Shown here: piece by piece, positions 18,055-26,346 of the stretch
Numbering within the stretch: position 1 is the stretch's first letter
Layout: the number at the start of each line of letters is the position of its first letter
Assembly: GCF_025151045.1 (NCBI RefSeq)
Contig: NZ_CP102285.1
Location: forward strand, 4,685,456-4,749,455
Length of the DNA: 64,000 bases
DNA from: Parabacteroides johnsonii DSM 18315
GTDB lineage: Bacteria; Bacteroidota; Bacteroidia; Bacteroidales; Tannerellaceae
Reading direction: 5' to 3'
Position numbers and translations under genes: made by a program
Notes under the pieces: generated by a model
Seen by the model: the letters and a program-made list of their open reading frames with translations, nothing else
Told to the model about the DNA's origin: nothing
Databases searched by the model: none

Positions 18055-18103
18055 GTTTTGGAATCACAAACAATAATATTAATAGTAAACGGACAGCCTT
18101 CAT
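18000..18103 (-). pseudogene. Out-of-frame signal-peptide start of the WG-repeat gene
   Basis: From ATG 18103 the minus strand encodes MKAVRLLLILLFVIPKHVIA, a clean Sec signal peptide, followed by EENSNQLL, and stops after 41 codons. Removing one base in CTTACTCAAT (about 18016) joins AEENSNQLLL directly to NPATKKWGY, the first WG repeat of the downstream frame. The true gene most likely spans 15904-18103 and is either a recent pseudogene, phase-variable, or carries a sequencing error. Confidence 0.68.
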
Positions 18104-18314
18104 AATATTTTATAGTTTTACCATTATATGTAATCATAGTTCAATTTACAATCATAAGCGCTTGCAAATGTACGAATTTTCCGTTTTTAACACTACGAAA
18201 TTGTATTTTTAAATTAGAGAAGCATTGGGTATTTCTGCATATATTTATAATTTTGTACATTTGGAACCTGTTTAAATTGGGCAAATCTGTTTTTAAATTA
18301 TTCTTTAAAAAGAT

Positions 18315-19151
18315 ATGCATATACGTTATTCAGCTTTGTTTTTGTCAGCTCTATTGTTGTCGACTGATGTTTATCCTTATTCGGCTTGTCGCTTGCCGGA
18401 AATACGGGAAGTGTCTGTCCCCAACCGGTGGAAAGGGAAGAAAGTCGCTTTCTTGGGTGATTCGATTACCGATAAGATACATGTCGGAACGACGAAAAAC
18501 TATTGGCAGTATCTTTCGGAAATGTTGGGGTTGGAACCGTTCGTTTACGGTATTAACGGTCATCAGTGGAACGGTGTGTTGGAGCAGGCCGGGAGATTGC
18601 AGGCCGAACGGGGGGATGATATTGATGCAATCCTGATCTTTGCCGGAACAAACGACTTTAATGCCAACGTACCTTTAGGAGAATGGTACGCCGAGAAGGA
18701 AGAATCCGTTGAAGTTTCGGGACCGAAGCAGGAGGTGCGAAAGCGACGGATGCTGCAAACGGATGATCGGACGTTCCGGGGGCGTATCAACTGTGTCCTA
18801 TCTTATCTGAAAACGAATTATCCGACGAAACAAATCATACTGTTGACCCCGATACATCGCGGATATGCCAAATTCGGGGATAACAATATCCAGCCGGACG
18901 AATCTTATTCTAACGGAATTGGCTTGTATGTAGATGAATATGTAAAGGCGATCAAAGAAGCTGCCAATGTTTGGGCTGTTCCTGTCATCGATCTCAATAG
19001 CATCAGCGGGCTTTATCCTGTCTTCGACTCCCATACCCGTTATTTTCATAAGGAAGATACGGACCGCCTTCATCCGAATGCGGACGGGCATTACCGGATG
19101 GCAAAGGCTTTGATGTATCAGCTATTGGCTTATCCGGCCGATTTTGAATAA
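18315..19151 (+). CDS. Secreted SGNH/GDSL-family hydrolase
   Basis: A 278-residue esterase-like protein with an N-terminal signal peptide (MHIRYSALFLSALLLSTDVY). The SGNH blocks are present: block I GDSIT (residues 48-52) with the nucleophile Ser, an Asn-containing GINGHQW block, block III FAGTNDF, and block V DRLHPN near residue 250 with the catalytic Asp and His. Such enzymes remove acetyl or acyl groups from polysaccharides or lipids in the periplasm or at the surface. The upstream TACATTTG (about 18255-18262) is a likely promoter -7 element. The substrate is unknown; the gene stands alone. Confidence 0.88.
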   Translation: MHIRYSALFLSALLLSTDVYPYSACRLPEIREVSVPNRWKGKKVAFLGDSITDKIHVGTTKNYWQYLSEMLGLEPFVYGINGHQWNGVLEQAGRLQAERGDDIDAILIFAGTNDFNANVPLGEWYAEKEESVEVSGPKQEVRKRRMLQTDDRTFRGRINCVLSYLKTNYPTKQIILLTPIHRGYAKFGDNNIQPDESYSNGIGLYVDEYVKAIKEAANVWAVPVIDLNSISGLYPVFDSHTRYFHKEDTDRLHPNADGHYRMAKALMYQLLAYPADFE

Positions 19152-19257
19152 AACATTTCGTTGGCGATTGGTTGAGAGGCTGACAGATGGGGTTCTGTTC
19201 ACCAGGCAGATGGGCATTTGCTCGATCGACAGGAGCCGTCTGTCGATCGAGTAAATT

Positions 19258-19542
19258 TCAGATTCCGATATATCCTTTCAGTGCATTCACATAATCCTCG
19301 AATGCCTGCTTGCCGGCAGGCGTAATCCTGCAAGTTGTGCGAGGTTTTTTCCCGATGAAGCTTTTCTCGACTTCGATATATCCGGCTTCACTCAATTTGT
19401 CTATCTGCACACTCAGGTTACCGGCGGTCGCTTGTGTCTTTTCTTTCAGATAGACGAAATCAGCTTCATCAACCGATAGGAGAATGGACATGACCGCAAG
19501 CCGGAGCTGGGAATGTAATAATGGATCTAATTCTTTGAACAT
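19258..19542 (-). CDS. Winged-helix transcriptional regulator
   Basis: A 94-residue single-domain winged helix protein: LRLAVMSILLSVDEADFVYLKEKTQATAGNLSVQIDKLSEAGYIEVEK (helix-turn-helix) then the wing KPRTTCRITPAGKQAFEDYV. It belongs to the small MarR/ArsR-like group found in Bacteroidetes beside integral membrane proteins. Its start overlaps the end of the upstream membrane-protein gene by 16 bases, so the two are cotranscribed and probably translationally coupled. Two identical-pattern palindromes in the operon promoter are good candidates for its own binding sites. The regulated signal is unknown. Confidence 0.87.
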   Translation of the reverse strand: MFKELDPLLHSQLRLAVMSILLSVDEADFVYLKEKTQATAGNLSVQIDKLSEAGYIEVEKSFIGKKPRTTCRITPAGKQAFEDYVNALKGYIGI

Positions 19543-20132
19543 GATTTCTTTGCTTTATAATTCAAAACATGTCCCGGAATTATCATCATGACGATGAAAG
19601 ACAGGGCAAAAAGAAGGAGCATAAAAGAGTCGAATCCCTCTTTTATAATGTAAAATAGCATATTGAGACCATTGATGAAAGAGACGATACCGAGATTGAA
19701 AACTTTCTCTTTAATCAGTAATCCGGTGATGTAACAAGCTAACGACAGAATAATGAGGATAAGTGGTGGAATCAGTCGACTGTCGTAATATATCCCGAAG
19801 ATAGTGATGGCCAGTGTTGCGATAGATCCCATGACACCCCATATTTGTTCGAGCACTTTGTCCGTGTAAGTCTTGACTTTAGGCGATCTTTTCCGTTTAA
19901 AGTAATAGCTTAAAGGGATTCCGACGACTATGATTAGCAGGAATGCCAAATAAGACATGAGATTCTCTGTCAATTGCAGCAACAGGTAGACAATTGCAGT
20001 TGAGGTAACTGTCAGATATCCCCAAAACAAAAAAATATTACCATCACCTATTTCCAGATTGTGTTTCGTATTACGGATCATCCGGGTGATGAGCTCCAGA
20101 CTTTCTTTTTCGTTTAATTTTCTTTCTTCCAT
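19527..20132 (-). CDS. Integral membrane protein cotranscribed with winged-helix regulator
   Basis: A 201-residue protein with a charged cytoplasmic N-terminus (MEERKLNEKESLELITRMIRNTKHNLEIGDG) and about six predicted hydrophobic helices (for example YLTVTSTAIVYLLLQ, YLAFLLIIVVGIPLSYYF, LIPPLILIILSLACYITGLL, FMLLLFALSFIVMMIIPG). No catalytic motif is recognised. This arrangement, a membrane protein followed by a small winged-helix protein, recurs in Bacteroidetes and suggests the membrane protein modulates or is controlled by the regulator; that is inference. The promoter and operators lie 40-135 bases upstream. Confidence 0.8.
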   Translation of the reverse strand: MEERKLNEKESLELITRMIRNTKHNLEIGDGNIFLFWGYLTVTSTAIVYLLLQLTENLMSYLAFLLIIVVGIPLSYYFKRKRSPKVKTYTDKVLEQIWGVMGSIATLAITIFGIYYDSRLIPPLILIILSLACYITGLLIKEKVFNLGIVSFINGLNMLFYIIKEGFDSFMLLLFALSFIVMMIIPGHVLNYKAKKSCSKN

Positions 20133-20166
20133 TTTTTCTTTCTCCTTTTAATAGTGATACAAATAA

Positions 20167-20266
20167 GTTTATGTTATAAACCATATATGGATTAAAAAAG
20201 TGTAAGGAGCTATGCATTTCTCACCTACACGCTGCAAATATAAAATGGTTTATATTGTAAACCAAA
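20167..20266 (-). promoter_or_regulatory. Promoter with two matching palindromic operators
   Basis: On the minus strand TTTG (20266-20263), a 20-bp spacer and TATATTTG (20242-20235) form a complete Bacteroidetes promoter. The palindrome GTTTATATTGTAAAC (20248-20262) fills the spacer, and a second copy GTTTATGTTATAAAC (20167-20181) lies about 50 bases after the transcription start. Both follow GTTTATRTTRTAAAC. Their positions suit repression by the small winged-helix protein encoded in the operon. Confidence 0.7.
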
Positions 20267-20558
20267 TAAAAAAGGAAATTTTTTGCTGAAAAATGACTTT
20301 ATCCATACAAGCAAACCAAAGGGATAGGTTTTACAATTTGTCACTATCATAGGCAAAAAGCCTCTCTTTTGTTATGTTAAAAAATATTACCCTTGCTACT
20401 AATTCCAAATATATGGGATACTAATCCTATTTTGAAGGTATAGTAGTGACAATTTGATAGAATTGAAAGTGTGATTCCTGTTGGGATGTCTTTAACCTGC
20501 AAAACATTTTTCATCTCATCGAAATTGCTTATTTTCGCATCCATAATAGTTCCCTTTT
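20267..20558. other. Intergenic region before mtnA with a weak inverted repeat
   Basis: This AT-rich stretch has no credible ORF. CAATTTGTCACTATCA (about 20335-20350) recurs as a partial inverted copy in ATAGTAGTGACAATTTG (about 20440-20456). A short AGGC/GCCT hairpin lies at 20351-20363. A TATTTTCG at about 20532-20539 could be the mtnA -7 element. Confidence 0.35.
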
Positions 20559-21608
20559 ATGAATGTAGACATAACAGATTTAAAGACGGTCCGTTTGAGT
20601 CAGGACGGGAGTGCTGTGATTATCCTGGACCAGACCCGCTTGCCGGGATCTGAAGTATATGTTTCCCTCTCTTCAGCAGAAGAAGTTTGGGAGGCTATAT
20701 ACAAGTTAAAGGTACGCGGAGCACCGGCTATCGGGATAGTTGCTGCCTATGGTATTTATGTTTGCAGTCGGCTGATTGTGGCAAACACTTATGACAGTTT
20801 TTACAGTGAGTTCCTTCGGATGAAGGATTACCTGGCATCTTCTCGCCCGACTGCGGTCAACTTGGTTGCCGCTTTGGACCGGATGGAAAAAGTTGTGGTT
20901 GCCCATTCTATGAAGCCTGTTCCGGAAATAGTGGACTTGTTGCGTGTCGAATCGGAGGCGATCCGGGCGGAAGATGCGGCAGCTTGCCGTAAGATAGGAG
21001 AGAACTGTTTGTCCTTACTGCGTCCGGGAATGGGAATCCTGACACATTGTAATGCTGGTCATCTGGCAGTATCGGAATATGGAACGGCTCTGGCTCCGGT
21101 TTATTTAGGGGAAGAACGTGGATATGGCTTTAAGGTGTTTGCCGATGAAACGCGGCCGCTGTTGCAGGGGGCACGTCTGACGGCTTACGAATTGCAGAAG
21201 GCAGGTGTGGATGTTACCCTGATCTGTGATAATATGGCATCGGTCGTCATGCGAAAAGGCTGGGTACAGGCTGTTGTGGTCGGTTGCGACCGGGTGGCGG
21301 CTAATGGCGATACGGCTAATAAGATCGGGACTTCGGGGGTAGCGATTTTGGCCCGTCATTACGGAATTCCTTTTTATGTGTTGGGCCCGACATCCACCAT
21401 TGATCTGAATTGCCCGGATGGAGATTCGATTGTGATTGAAGAACGGAATCCCGAGGAAATTACGGATATGTGGTATGCTTCGCGGATGGCACCCGAAGGG
21501 GTGAAAGCCTATAACCCGGCTTTTGATGTGACTTCTCACGACTTGATAACTGCGATTATAACCGAAAAGGGGATCGCTTATCCCCCTTTCCATATGGAGG
21601 ATTTCTGA
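20559..21608 (+). CDS. mtnA: S-methyl-5-thioribose-1-phosphate isomerase
   Basis: Isomerises methylthioribose 1-phosphate to methylthioribulose 1-phosphate in methionine salvage (the fold is shared with eIF2B alpha subunits). The 349 residues are the usual length. Signatures: [15 protein letters not shown], the catalytic-Cys region [25 protein letters not shown] with catalytic Asp nearby, and [22 protein letters not shown]. No other methionine-salvage gene is adjacent. The start at 20559 ([16 protein letters not shown]) fits the family N-terminus. Related aldose 1-phosphate isomerases (ribose or 5-deoxyribose) are the main alternative. Confidence 0.93.
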   Translation: MNVDITDLKTVRLSQDGSAVIILDQTRLPGSEVYVSLSSAEEVWEAIYKLKVRGAPAIGIVAAYGIYVCSRLIVANTYDSFYSEFLRMKDYLASSRPTAVNLVAALDRMEKVVVAHSMKPVPEIVDLLRVESEAIRAEDAAACRKIGENCLSLLRPGMGILTHCNAGHLAVSEYGTALAPVYLGEERGYGFKVFADETRPLLQGARLTAYELQKAGVDVTLICDNMASVVMRKGWVQAVVVGCDRVAANGDTANKIGTSGVAILARHYGIPFYVLGPTSTIDLNCPDGDSIVIEERNPEEITDMWYASRMAPEGVKAYNPAFDVTSHDLITAIITEKGIAYPPFHMEDF

Positions 21609-21705
21609 AAAATATTTATGGAAAGTTTTGCTAATCCCGAAACAATCAGTAATTTTGCTGCCCAATTTGTGGATATAGTAATTAAACAATATAATAAATT
21701 AAATT

Positions 21706-21897
21706 ATGATCGTAGTTCCATTAAAAGAAGGCGAAAACATTGAAAAAGCGCTGAAGAAATTCAAAAGAAAGTTTGAAAAAACAGGTGTAGTAAAAGAATT
21801 GAGAAACCGTCAGGCTTTCGAAAAACCCTCTGTAGCAAAGAGAAAACAAACTATGCGTGCTGTTTACGTTCAGCAATTACAGCAGGTAGAAGAATAA
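21706..21897 (+). CDS. rpsU: 30S ribosomal protein S21
   Basis: A 63-residue basic protein (MIVVPLKEGENIEKALKKFK ... AVYVQQLQQVEE) with the S21 signature ENIEKALKKFKRKFEKTGVVKELR (shown here in part as a description of its helix). S21 binds the 30S platform near the anti-Shine-Dalgarno region and takes part in initiation; in Bacteroidetes, S21 together with S18 and S6 is thought to occlude the anti-Shine-Dalgarno sequence. It lies upstream of xerC and hpf on the same strand. Confidence 0.97.
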   Translation: MIVVPLKEGENIEKALKKFKRKFEKTGVVKELRNRQAFEKPSVAKRKQTMRAVYVQQLQQVEE

Positions 21898-21973
21898 AAA
21901 TACAAAATCTATCTGCCAGGCTTGTTTTATTGGATTCTTATTCCTATTTTCGTTGCATAAAAGTTGATGCAAC

Positions 21974-22882
21974 GTGAATGTGCGGATTGATTCATTTTTA
22001 GATTGTCTTCGGTATGAACGGAATTATTCCGAATATACGATTGGTGCTTATTCTAAAGATTTGCAGCAGTTTGAAGATTTTGTAAAAGAGAAGAAGGAAG
22101 GCATATTTGTGCCGGAGGAAGTGGATGCGGATATTGTACGGAATTGGATTATATCTTTGTTGGATAATAAGATTTCGCCCGTGTCTGTCAACCGGAAATT
22201 GAGTTCTTTGAAATCTTTTTTTAAATTCCTTATGAAGCAGGGATTTGTTTCTGTAAACCCGTTACGGTTTGTGACCGGTCCGAAAACAAAGAAGCCGTTA
22301 CCTACTTTTGTAAAAGAGAAGGATATGGAAGAGTTGTTGGATGGAGATGGGTTTGATGAGGATTTTGAAGGGGTGAGGGATCGTTTAATACTTGAAATGC
22401 TTTATGATACCGGGGTGAGGCGTTCGGAGTTGGTCGGATTACAAGATATCGATATCGACTACGATGCCATGTTAATCAAGGTAACAGGTAAGCGTAACAA
22501 GCAGCGGCTGATTCCTTTTGCAGAAAGATTAAAAAACTTGATGCTTGCATACACAGAAGTCCGAAATCGTGAAGTTGGCGCAGGAAGCGGATGGTTCTTT
22601 GTCCGGAAGAATGGAGAACAGTTGTCTACGGGTATTCTTTATACGATAGTAAAAAAGAAGCTCTCGGATATTCCGACATTGGCAAAATGCAGTCCCCACG
22701 TATTAAGGCATTCGTTTGCAACAAGTATGTTGAATAATGGAGCGGAGTTGAACGCCGTGAAAGAGTTACTCGGACACAGCAGTCTGGCTTCTACCAGCAT
22801 TTACACACATACAACCTTTGAGGAATTAAAAAAAGTGTATCATGCTCATCCAAGAGCACAAAAAGAAGGAGGTTTATTATGA
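21974..22882 (+). CDS. xerC: Tyrosine recombinase XerC/XerD type
   Basis: A 302-residue site-specific recombinase that resolves chromosome dimers at dif. It has an N-terminal SAM-like core-binding domain (FLDCLRYERNYSEYTIGAYS) and a C-terminal catalytic domain with Arg in TGVRRSELVGL, the HxxR motif in PHVLRHSFATSML, His in LLGHSSLAST and the Tyr nucleophile in SIYTHTTFEEL. Translation starts at GTG 21974 (the only in-frame start near the conserved N-terminus). The stop overlaps the start of hpf by four bases (ATGA). The core-gene context favours a housekeeping Xer protein over a mobile-element integrase; XerC versus XerD is not fully decidable by eye. Confidence 0.88.
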   Translation: MNVRIDSFLDCLRYERNYSEYTIGAYSKDLQQFEDFVKEKKEGIFVPEEVDADIVRNWIISLLDNKISPVSVNRKLSSLKSFFKFLMKQGFVSVNPLRFVTGPKTKKPLPTFVKEKDMEELLDGDGFDEDFEGVRDRLILEMLYDTGVRRSELVGLQDIDIDYDAMLIKVTGKRNKQRLIPFAERLKNLMLAYTEVRNREVGAGSGWFFVRKNGEQLSTGILYTIVKKKLSDIPTLAKCSPHVLRHSFATSMLNNGAELNAVKELLGHSSLASTSIYTHTTFEELKKVYHAHPRAQKEGGLL

Positions 22883-23178
22883 ACATTAGAATTCAAGCAA
22901 TTCATTTTGACGCAACCGATCAATTAGAAGCGTTTATTCAGAAGAAAGTGTCTAAGTTGGAACAGTATTTCGACGGCATTATATCGGCAGAAGTTAGTTT
23001 AAAGGTTGTAAAACCAGAATCTGCAAAGAATAAAGAAGCTGCTATTCGATTGATTATTAAAAATGGAGATTGTTTTGCCGAAAAGGTAAATGATACCTTT
23101 GAAGAATCAATTGACGAATGCGTAGAAGCATTAGAGAAACAGTTAGTTAAATTCAAGGAAAAAATCAGAGCCAAATAA
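22879..23178 (+). CDS. hpf: Ribosome hibernation-promoting factor (HPF/RaiA family, short form)
   Basis: A 99-residue protein with the beta-alpha-beta-beta-beta-alpha HPF fold: MNIRIQAIHFDATDQLEAFI, KVSKLEQYFDGIISAEVSLKV and the conserved FEESIDECVEALEKQLVKFK helix. It binds the 30S decoding region in stationary phase and inactivates or dimerises ribosomes. It lacks the long C-terminal dimerisation domain. It overlaps xerC by 4 bases (ATGA), indicating translational coupling. A terminator that overlaps the tRNA promoter follows it. Confidence 0.93.
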   Translation: MNIRIQAIHFDATDQLEAFIQKKVSKLEQYFDGIISAEVSLKVVKPESAKNKEAAIRLIIKNGDCFAEKVNDTFEESIDECVEALEKQLVKFKEKIRAK

Positions 23179-23195
23179 AAAAAACGGTAGATAAA

Positions 23196-23263
23196 TTTGG
23201 TATATAAGAAATAATGCCTAAATTTGCAGCCGTTTCGCCTTGGTGACGAAACGGCTGCTTTTT
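23196..23263 (+). promoter_or_regulatory. tRNA-tuf operon promoter overlapping the hpf terminator
   Basis: TTTG (23196-23199), a 19-bp spacer and TAAATTTG (23219-23226) form a complete promoter. A perfect terminator stem starts at its last base: GCAGCCGTTTCG (23226-23237) and CGAAACGGCTGC (23247-23258), then TTTTT. Transcripts arriving from hpf carry the full stem and should terminate. RNAs starting from this promoter (near 23233) lack most of the 5' arm and should escape. Confidence 0.78.
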
Positions 23264-23274
23264 GAAGCAGGCTT

Positions 23275-23348
23275 GCCTCTTTAGCTCAGTTGGCCAGAGC
23301 ACGTGATTTGTAATCTCGGGGTCGTTGGTTCGAATCCGACAAGAGGCT
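23275..23348 (+). tRNA. tRNA-Thr (anticodon TGT)
   Basis: A 74-nt cloverleaf with acceptor GCCTCTT/AAGAGGC and discriminator T. The D arm is AGCTCAGTTGGCCAGAGC, the anticodon loop TTTGTAA has TGT at 34-36, and the T arm contains GGTTCGAATCC. One T-T mismatch occurs in the middle of the anticodon stem. It is the first gene of the tRNA-tuf operon; CCA is not encoded. Confidence 0.95.
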
Positions 23349-23441
23349 CAAAATAGTTGATGGTGGAAAGTTGACAGTTGACAGTTTATGTCACTTTCCA
23401 GTTTTATCTGTCAACTATCAATTTTTAACTGTCAACTTATT
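23349..23441. repeat. Inverted AAGTTGACAGTT repeats between tRNA-Thr and tRNA-Tyr
   Basis: AAGTTGACAGTTGACAGTTT (23368-23387) is mirrored by CTGTCAACTATC and AACTGTCAACTT (23427-23438) on the right. TGGAAAGTTGACA/TGTCACTTTCCA adds further pairing. The spacer forms a long AT-rich hairpin and may be a processing structure between the tRNAs or a slippage-prone repeat. Confidence 0.55.
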
Positions 23442-23524
23442 GGGCAGTTACCAGAGTGGCCAAATGGGGCTGACTGTAACTCAGCTGTCTTTCGACTTCG
23501 GTGGTTCGAATCCATCACTGCCCA
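23442..23524 (+). tRNA. tRNA-Tyr (anticodon GTA)
   Basis: An 83-nt class II tRNA with acceptor GGGCAGT/ACTGCCC, discriminator A, anticodon loop CTGTAAC (GTA) and the long variable arm expected of bacterial tRNA-Tyr. The T loop is GGTTCGAATCC. Confidence 0.96.
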
Positions 23525-23532
23525 CGATAATT

Positions 23533-23605
23533 GCGGAAGTAGCTCAGTTGATAGAGCATTAGCCTTCCAAGCTGAGGGTCGCGGGTTTGAGCCCCGTCTT
23601 CCGCT
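23533..23605 (+). tRNA. tRNA-Gly (anticodon TCC)
   Basis: A 73-nt cloverleaf with acceptor GCGGAAG/CTTCCGC, discriminator T, anticodon loop CTTCCAA (TCC) and T arm GCGGGTTTGAGCCCCGT. It lies 8 bases after tRNA-Tyr. Confidence 0.96.
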
Positions 23606-23615
23606 CTTATTTATT

Positions 23616-23687
<72 letters not shown>

Positions 23688-23737
23688 CAATGATATTTTA
23701 GAACATGATCATTAATCAAATAAAGAACAATTAAGTT

Positions 23738-24925
23738 ATGGCAAAAGAGAAATTTGACAGATCGAAACCACATGTGAACATTGGTACGATTGGTCACGTT
23801 GACCACGGTAAAACAACTTTGACAGCTGCTATCACAACAGTATTGGCAAAGAAAGGTCTTTCAGAACTGCGTTCATTCGACTCAATCGACAACGCTCCTG
23901 AAGAAAAAGAAAGAGGTATCACTATCAACACTTCTCACGTAGAGTATTCGACTGCAAACCGCCACTATGCTCACGTAGACTGTCCGGGTCACGCCGACTA
24001 CGTAAAGAACATGGTAACTGGTGCTGCTCAGATGGACGGTGCTATCATCGTTGTTGCTGCAACTGATGGTCCTATGCCTCAGACTCGCGAGCACATCTTG
24101 TTGGCTCGTCAGGTAAACGTTCCGAGATTGGTTGTTTTCATGAACAAATGTGACATGGTAGACGACGAAGAAATGTTGGAATTGGTTGAAATGGAAATGA
24201 GAGAACTTCTTTCTTTCTACGATTTCGACGGTGATAACACTCCGATCATTCGTGGCTCTGCTTTGGGCGCTTTGAACGGTGATGCAAAATGGGAAGAAAA
24301 AGTAATGGAACTGATGGAAGCTTGCGATACTTGGATTCCGCTGCCTCCGCGTGAAATTGACAAACCTTTCTTGATGCCTATTGAAGACGTATTCTCTATC
24401 ACAGGTCGTGGTACAGTTGCTACTGGCCGTATCGAAACTGGTATCGTAAAAGTTGGTGATGAAGTTCAGATCATCGGTCTGGGTGCTGACGGAAAGAAAT
24501 CTGTTGTTACAGGTGTTGAAATGTTCCGTAAGTTGCTGGATCAGGGTGAAGCTGGTGACAACGTTGGTTTGTTGCTTCGTGGTATCGACAAGAACGAAAT
24601 CAAACGTGGTATGGTAATCTGCCACCCGGGTCAGGTTAAAGAACACTCTCGCTTCAAAGCTGAGGTTTATATCCTGAAGAAAGAAGAAGGTGGTCGTCAC
24701 ACTCCGTTCCACAACAAATATCGTCCTCAGTTCTATATCCGTACATTGGACGTAACTGGCGAAATTACTCTTCCGGAAGGAACTGAAATGGTAATGCCTG
24801 GTGATAACGTTACAATCGACGTTGAACTGATCTACCCGGTAGCTTGTAACGTAGGTCTTCGTTTCGCTATCCGCGAAGGTGGACGTACAGTAGGTGCTGG
24901 TCAGATCACAGAATTAGAAAACTAA
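23738..24925 (+). CDS. tuf: Translation elongation factor Tu
   Basis: A 395-residue GTPase that delivers aminoacyl-tRNA to the ribosome. G1 GHVDHGKT, the switch region [13 protein letters not shown]3 [12 protein letters not shown] and G4 NKCD are intact, followed by the two beta-barrel domains ([30 protein letters not shown]). It is part of a tRNA-tuf-tRNA-secE-nusG-rpl-rpo superoperon, the common bacterial order. Codon use is strongly biased, as expected for a highly expressed gene. A hairpin just after the stop precedes tRNA-Trp. Confidence 0.99.
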   Translation: MAKEKFDRSKPHVNIGTIGHVDHGKTTLTAAITTVLAKKGLSELRSFDSIDNAPEEKERGITINTSHVEYSTANRHYAHVDCPGHADYVKNMVTGAAQMDGAIIVVAATDGPMPQTREHILLARQVNVPRLVVFMNKCDMVDDEEMLELVEMEMRELLSFYDFDGDNTPIIRGSALGALNGDAKWEEKVMELMEACDTWIPLPPREIDKPFLMPIEDVFSITGRGTVATGRIETGIVKVGDEVQIIGLGADGKKSVVTGVEMFRKLLDQGEAGDNVGLLLRGIDKNEIKRGMVICHPGQVKEHSRFKAEVYILKKEEGGRHTPFHNKYRPQFYIRTLDVTGEITLPEGTEMVMPGDNVTIDVELIYPVACNVGLRFAIREGGRTVGAGQITELEN

Positions 24926-24940
24926 TTCAAATACATAAAT

Positions 24941-24970
24941 GTAGCCAGTCTTGTTTAAGGCTGGCTATTT
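24941..24970 (+). terminator. Hairpin after tuf
   Basis: TAGCCAG and CTGGCTA pair around a loop of about 12 bases and are followed by TTTT, just before tRNA-Trp. It may partially terminate tuf transcription or mark processing of the tRNA precursor. Confidence 0.6.
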
Positions 24971-24971
24971 T

Positions 24972-25044
24972 ACGGAACTAGCTCAGTTGGTAGAGCACTG
25001 GTCTCCAAAACCAGGTGTCGGGAGTTCGAGCCTCTCGTTCCGTG
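24972..25044 (+). tRNA. tRNA-Trp (anticodon CCA)
   Basis: A 73-nt cloverleaf with acceptor ACGGAAC/GTTCCGT, discriminator G, anticodon loop TCTCCAAAA region with CCA, and T arm GGGAGTTCGAGCCTCTC. It lies between tuf and secE, the conserved position in many bacteria. Confidence 0.96.
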
Positions 25045-25063
25045 CTAAAAATCTATAGATTCG

Positions 25064-25258
25064 ATGAAAAAGATAATTAATTATATTAAGGAATCTTATA
25101 ACGAACTTGTTTATAAAGTTTCTTGGCCTACGAGAACAGAGCTTTCCAATAGTGCTGTGGTTGTTATGTTTGCTTCCCTTATAATCGCGGCATTAATCTT
25201 TGTTATTGATTTAGGCTTTGAGGGCGTGATGCGTTTCTTCTACGAGAAAATCTTTTAA
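25064..25258 (+). CDS. secE: Preprotein translocase subunit SecE
   Basis: A 64-residue single-span membrane protein of the SecYEG channel. An amphipathic N-terminal helix (YIKESYNELVYKVSWPTRTE, with the conserved KVSWPTRxE motif) precedes one hydrophobic segment (VVVMFASLIIAALIFVIDLG). The short bacterial form with one transmembrane helix. It is followed by nusG after 12 bases. Confidence 0.97.
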   Translation: MKKIINYIKESYNELVYKVSWPTRTELSNSAVVVMFASLIIAALIFVIDLGFEGVMRFFYEKIF

Positions 25259-25270
25259 TCAGTTTAAAGT

Positions 25271-25813
25271 ATGTCTGATATTCAAAAGAAATTTTATGTT
25301 CTGCGTGCCATTAGCGGCAAGGAGAATAAAGTCAGAGAGTACCTTGAGGCTGAGTTGAAGAATACTGACTTAGGTGAGTATGTGTCACAGGTCTTGATTC
25401 CTACTGAAAAGACTTTTACGGTACGTAATGGTAAGAAGGTGATGAAAGAACGCGCTTACTTGCCTGGATACGTTTTGGTAGAAGCTGCTTTGGTTGGAGA
25501 AGTCGCTCATCGATTGAGAAACATTCCTAACGTAATCGGTTTTTTGGGTGGATCGGATAACCCCGTTCCCTTGCGTCCGGCAGAAGTTAGCCGTATCTTA
25601 GGTACGGTTGATGAATTGCAGGAACAGCAGGATGACCTGGATATTCAGTTTTATGTTGGAGAGAATGTGAAAATCACTTTTGGACCGTTTAACGGTTTCA
25701 CGGGTGTAATCGAAGAGGTCAATGCCGAGAAAAAGAAACTTAAAGTGATGGTAAAAGTCTTCGGACGTAAAACACCGCTTGAGTTGGGTTATATGCAAGT
25801 GGAGAAGGAATAA
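25271..25813 (+). CDS. nusG: Transcription antitermination/termination factor NusG
   Basis: A 180-residue protein with an NGN domain (FYVLRAISGKENKVREYLEA, AYLPGYVLVEA, NIPNVIGFLGG) that binds the RNA polymerase clamp, and a C-terminal KOW domain (GENVKITFGPFNGFTGVIEEV) that contacts Rho or ribosomal protein S10. Both domains are present at the usual length. It precedes rplK in the conserved order. Confidence 0.98.
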   Translation: MSDIQKKFYVLRAISGKENKVREYLEAELKNTDLGEYVSQVLIPTEKTFTVRNGKKVMKERAYLPGYVLVEAALVGEVAHRLRNIPNVIGFLGGSDNPVPLRPAEVSRILGTVDELQEQQDDLDIQFYVGENVKITFGPFNGFTGVIEEVNAEKKKLKVMVKVFGRKTPLELGYMQVEKE

Positions 25814-25887
25814 GTGCTCTTGTTACGAAAAGTACTGTCTTTCTTTAAAAGTTATCGATGTTATATATCTAAAAAATTTTAGAAACA

Positions 25888-26331
25888 ATGGCTAAAGAAG
25901 TTGCTGGACAAATCAAATTGCAGATTAAAGGAGGAGCAGCAAACCCTTCTCCCCCTGTAGGACCTGCTCTGGGTTCTAAGGGTATTAATATTATGGAGTT
26001 TTGCAAGCAATTTAATGCCAGAACCCAAGACAAGGCCGGTAAGATATTACCTGTTGTAATCACTTACTATGCCGATAAGTCTTTCGACTTTGTTGTAAAA
26101 ACTCCTCCTGTTGCTATCCAGTTGTTGGAAGCTTCCAAACAGAAGAGTGGTTCTGCTGAGCCGAATCGTAAGAAGATTGCAGAAATCTCTTGGGATCAGG
26201 TAAAAACTATTGCAGAGGACAAGTTGGTCGATCTGAACTGCTTCACTGTCGAGTCAGCTATGAGAATGGTTGCCGGAACAGCAAGAAGTATGGGTATCAC
26301 TGTTAAAGGGACATTCCCGGGTAATAATTAA
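25888..26331 (+). CDS. rplK: 50S ribosomal protein L11
   Basis: A 147-residue protein with the N-terminal proline-rich switch ([20 protein letters not shown]) and C-terminal rRNA-binding domain. It sits at the GTPase-associated centre, the target of thiostrepton and part of stringent-response activation. It is followed by rplA after 15 bases. Confidence 0.98.
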   Translation: MAKEVAGQIKLQIKGGAANPSPPVGPALGSKGINIMEFCKQFNARTQDKAGKILPVVITYYADKSFDFVVKTPPVAIQLLEASKQKSGSAEPNRKKIAEISWDQVKTIAEDKLVDLNCFTVESAMRMVAGTARSMGITVKGTFPGNN

Positions 26332-26346
26332 TAAACTTCAATTGAG

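Noticed and set aside
23882..24712. 276-codon open frame antisense to tuf
   Set aside because: It is a by-product of the strongly biased codons of tuf, is rich in Thr/Phe/His runs, and has no promoter, ribosome site or known domain.
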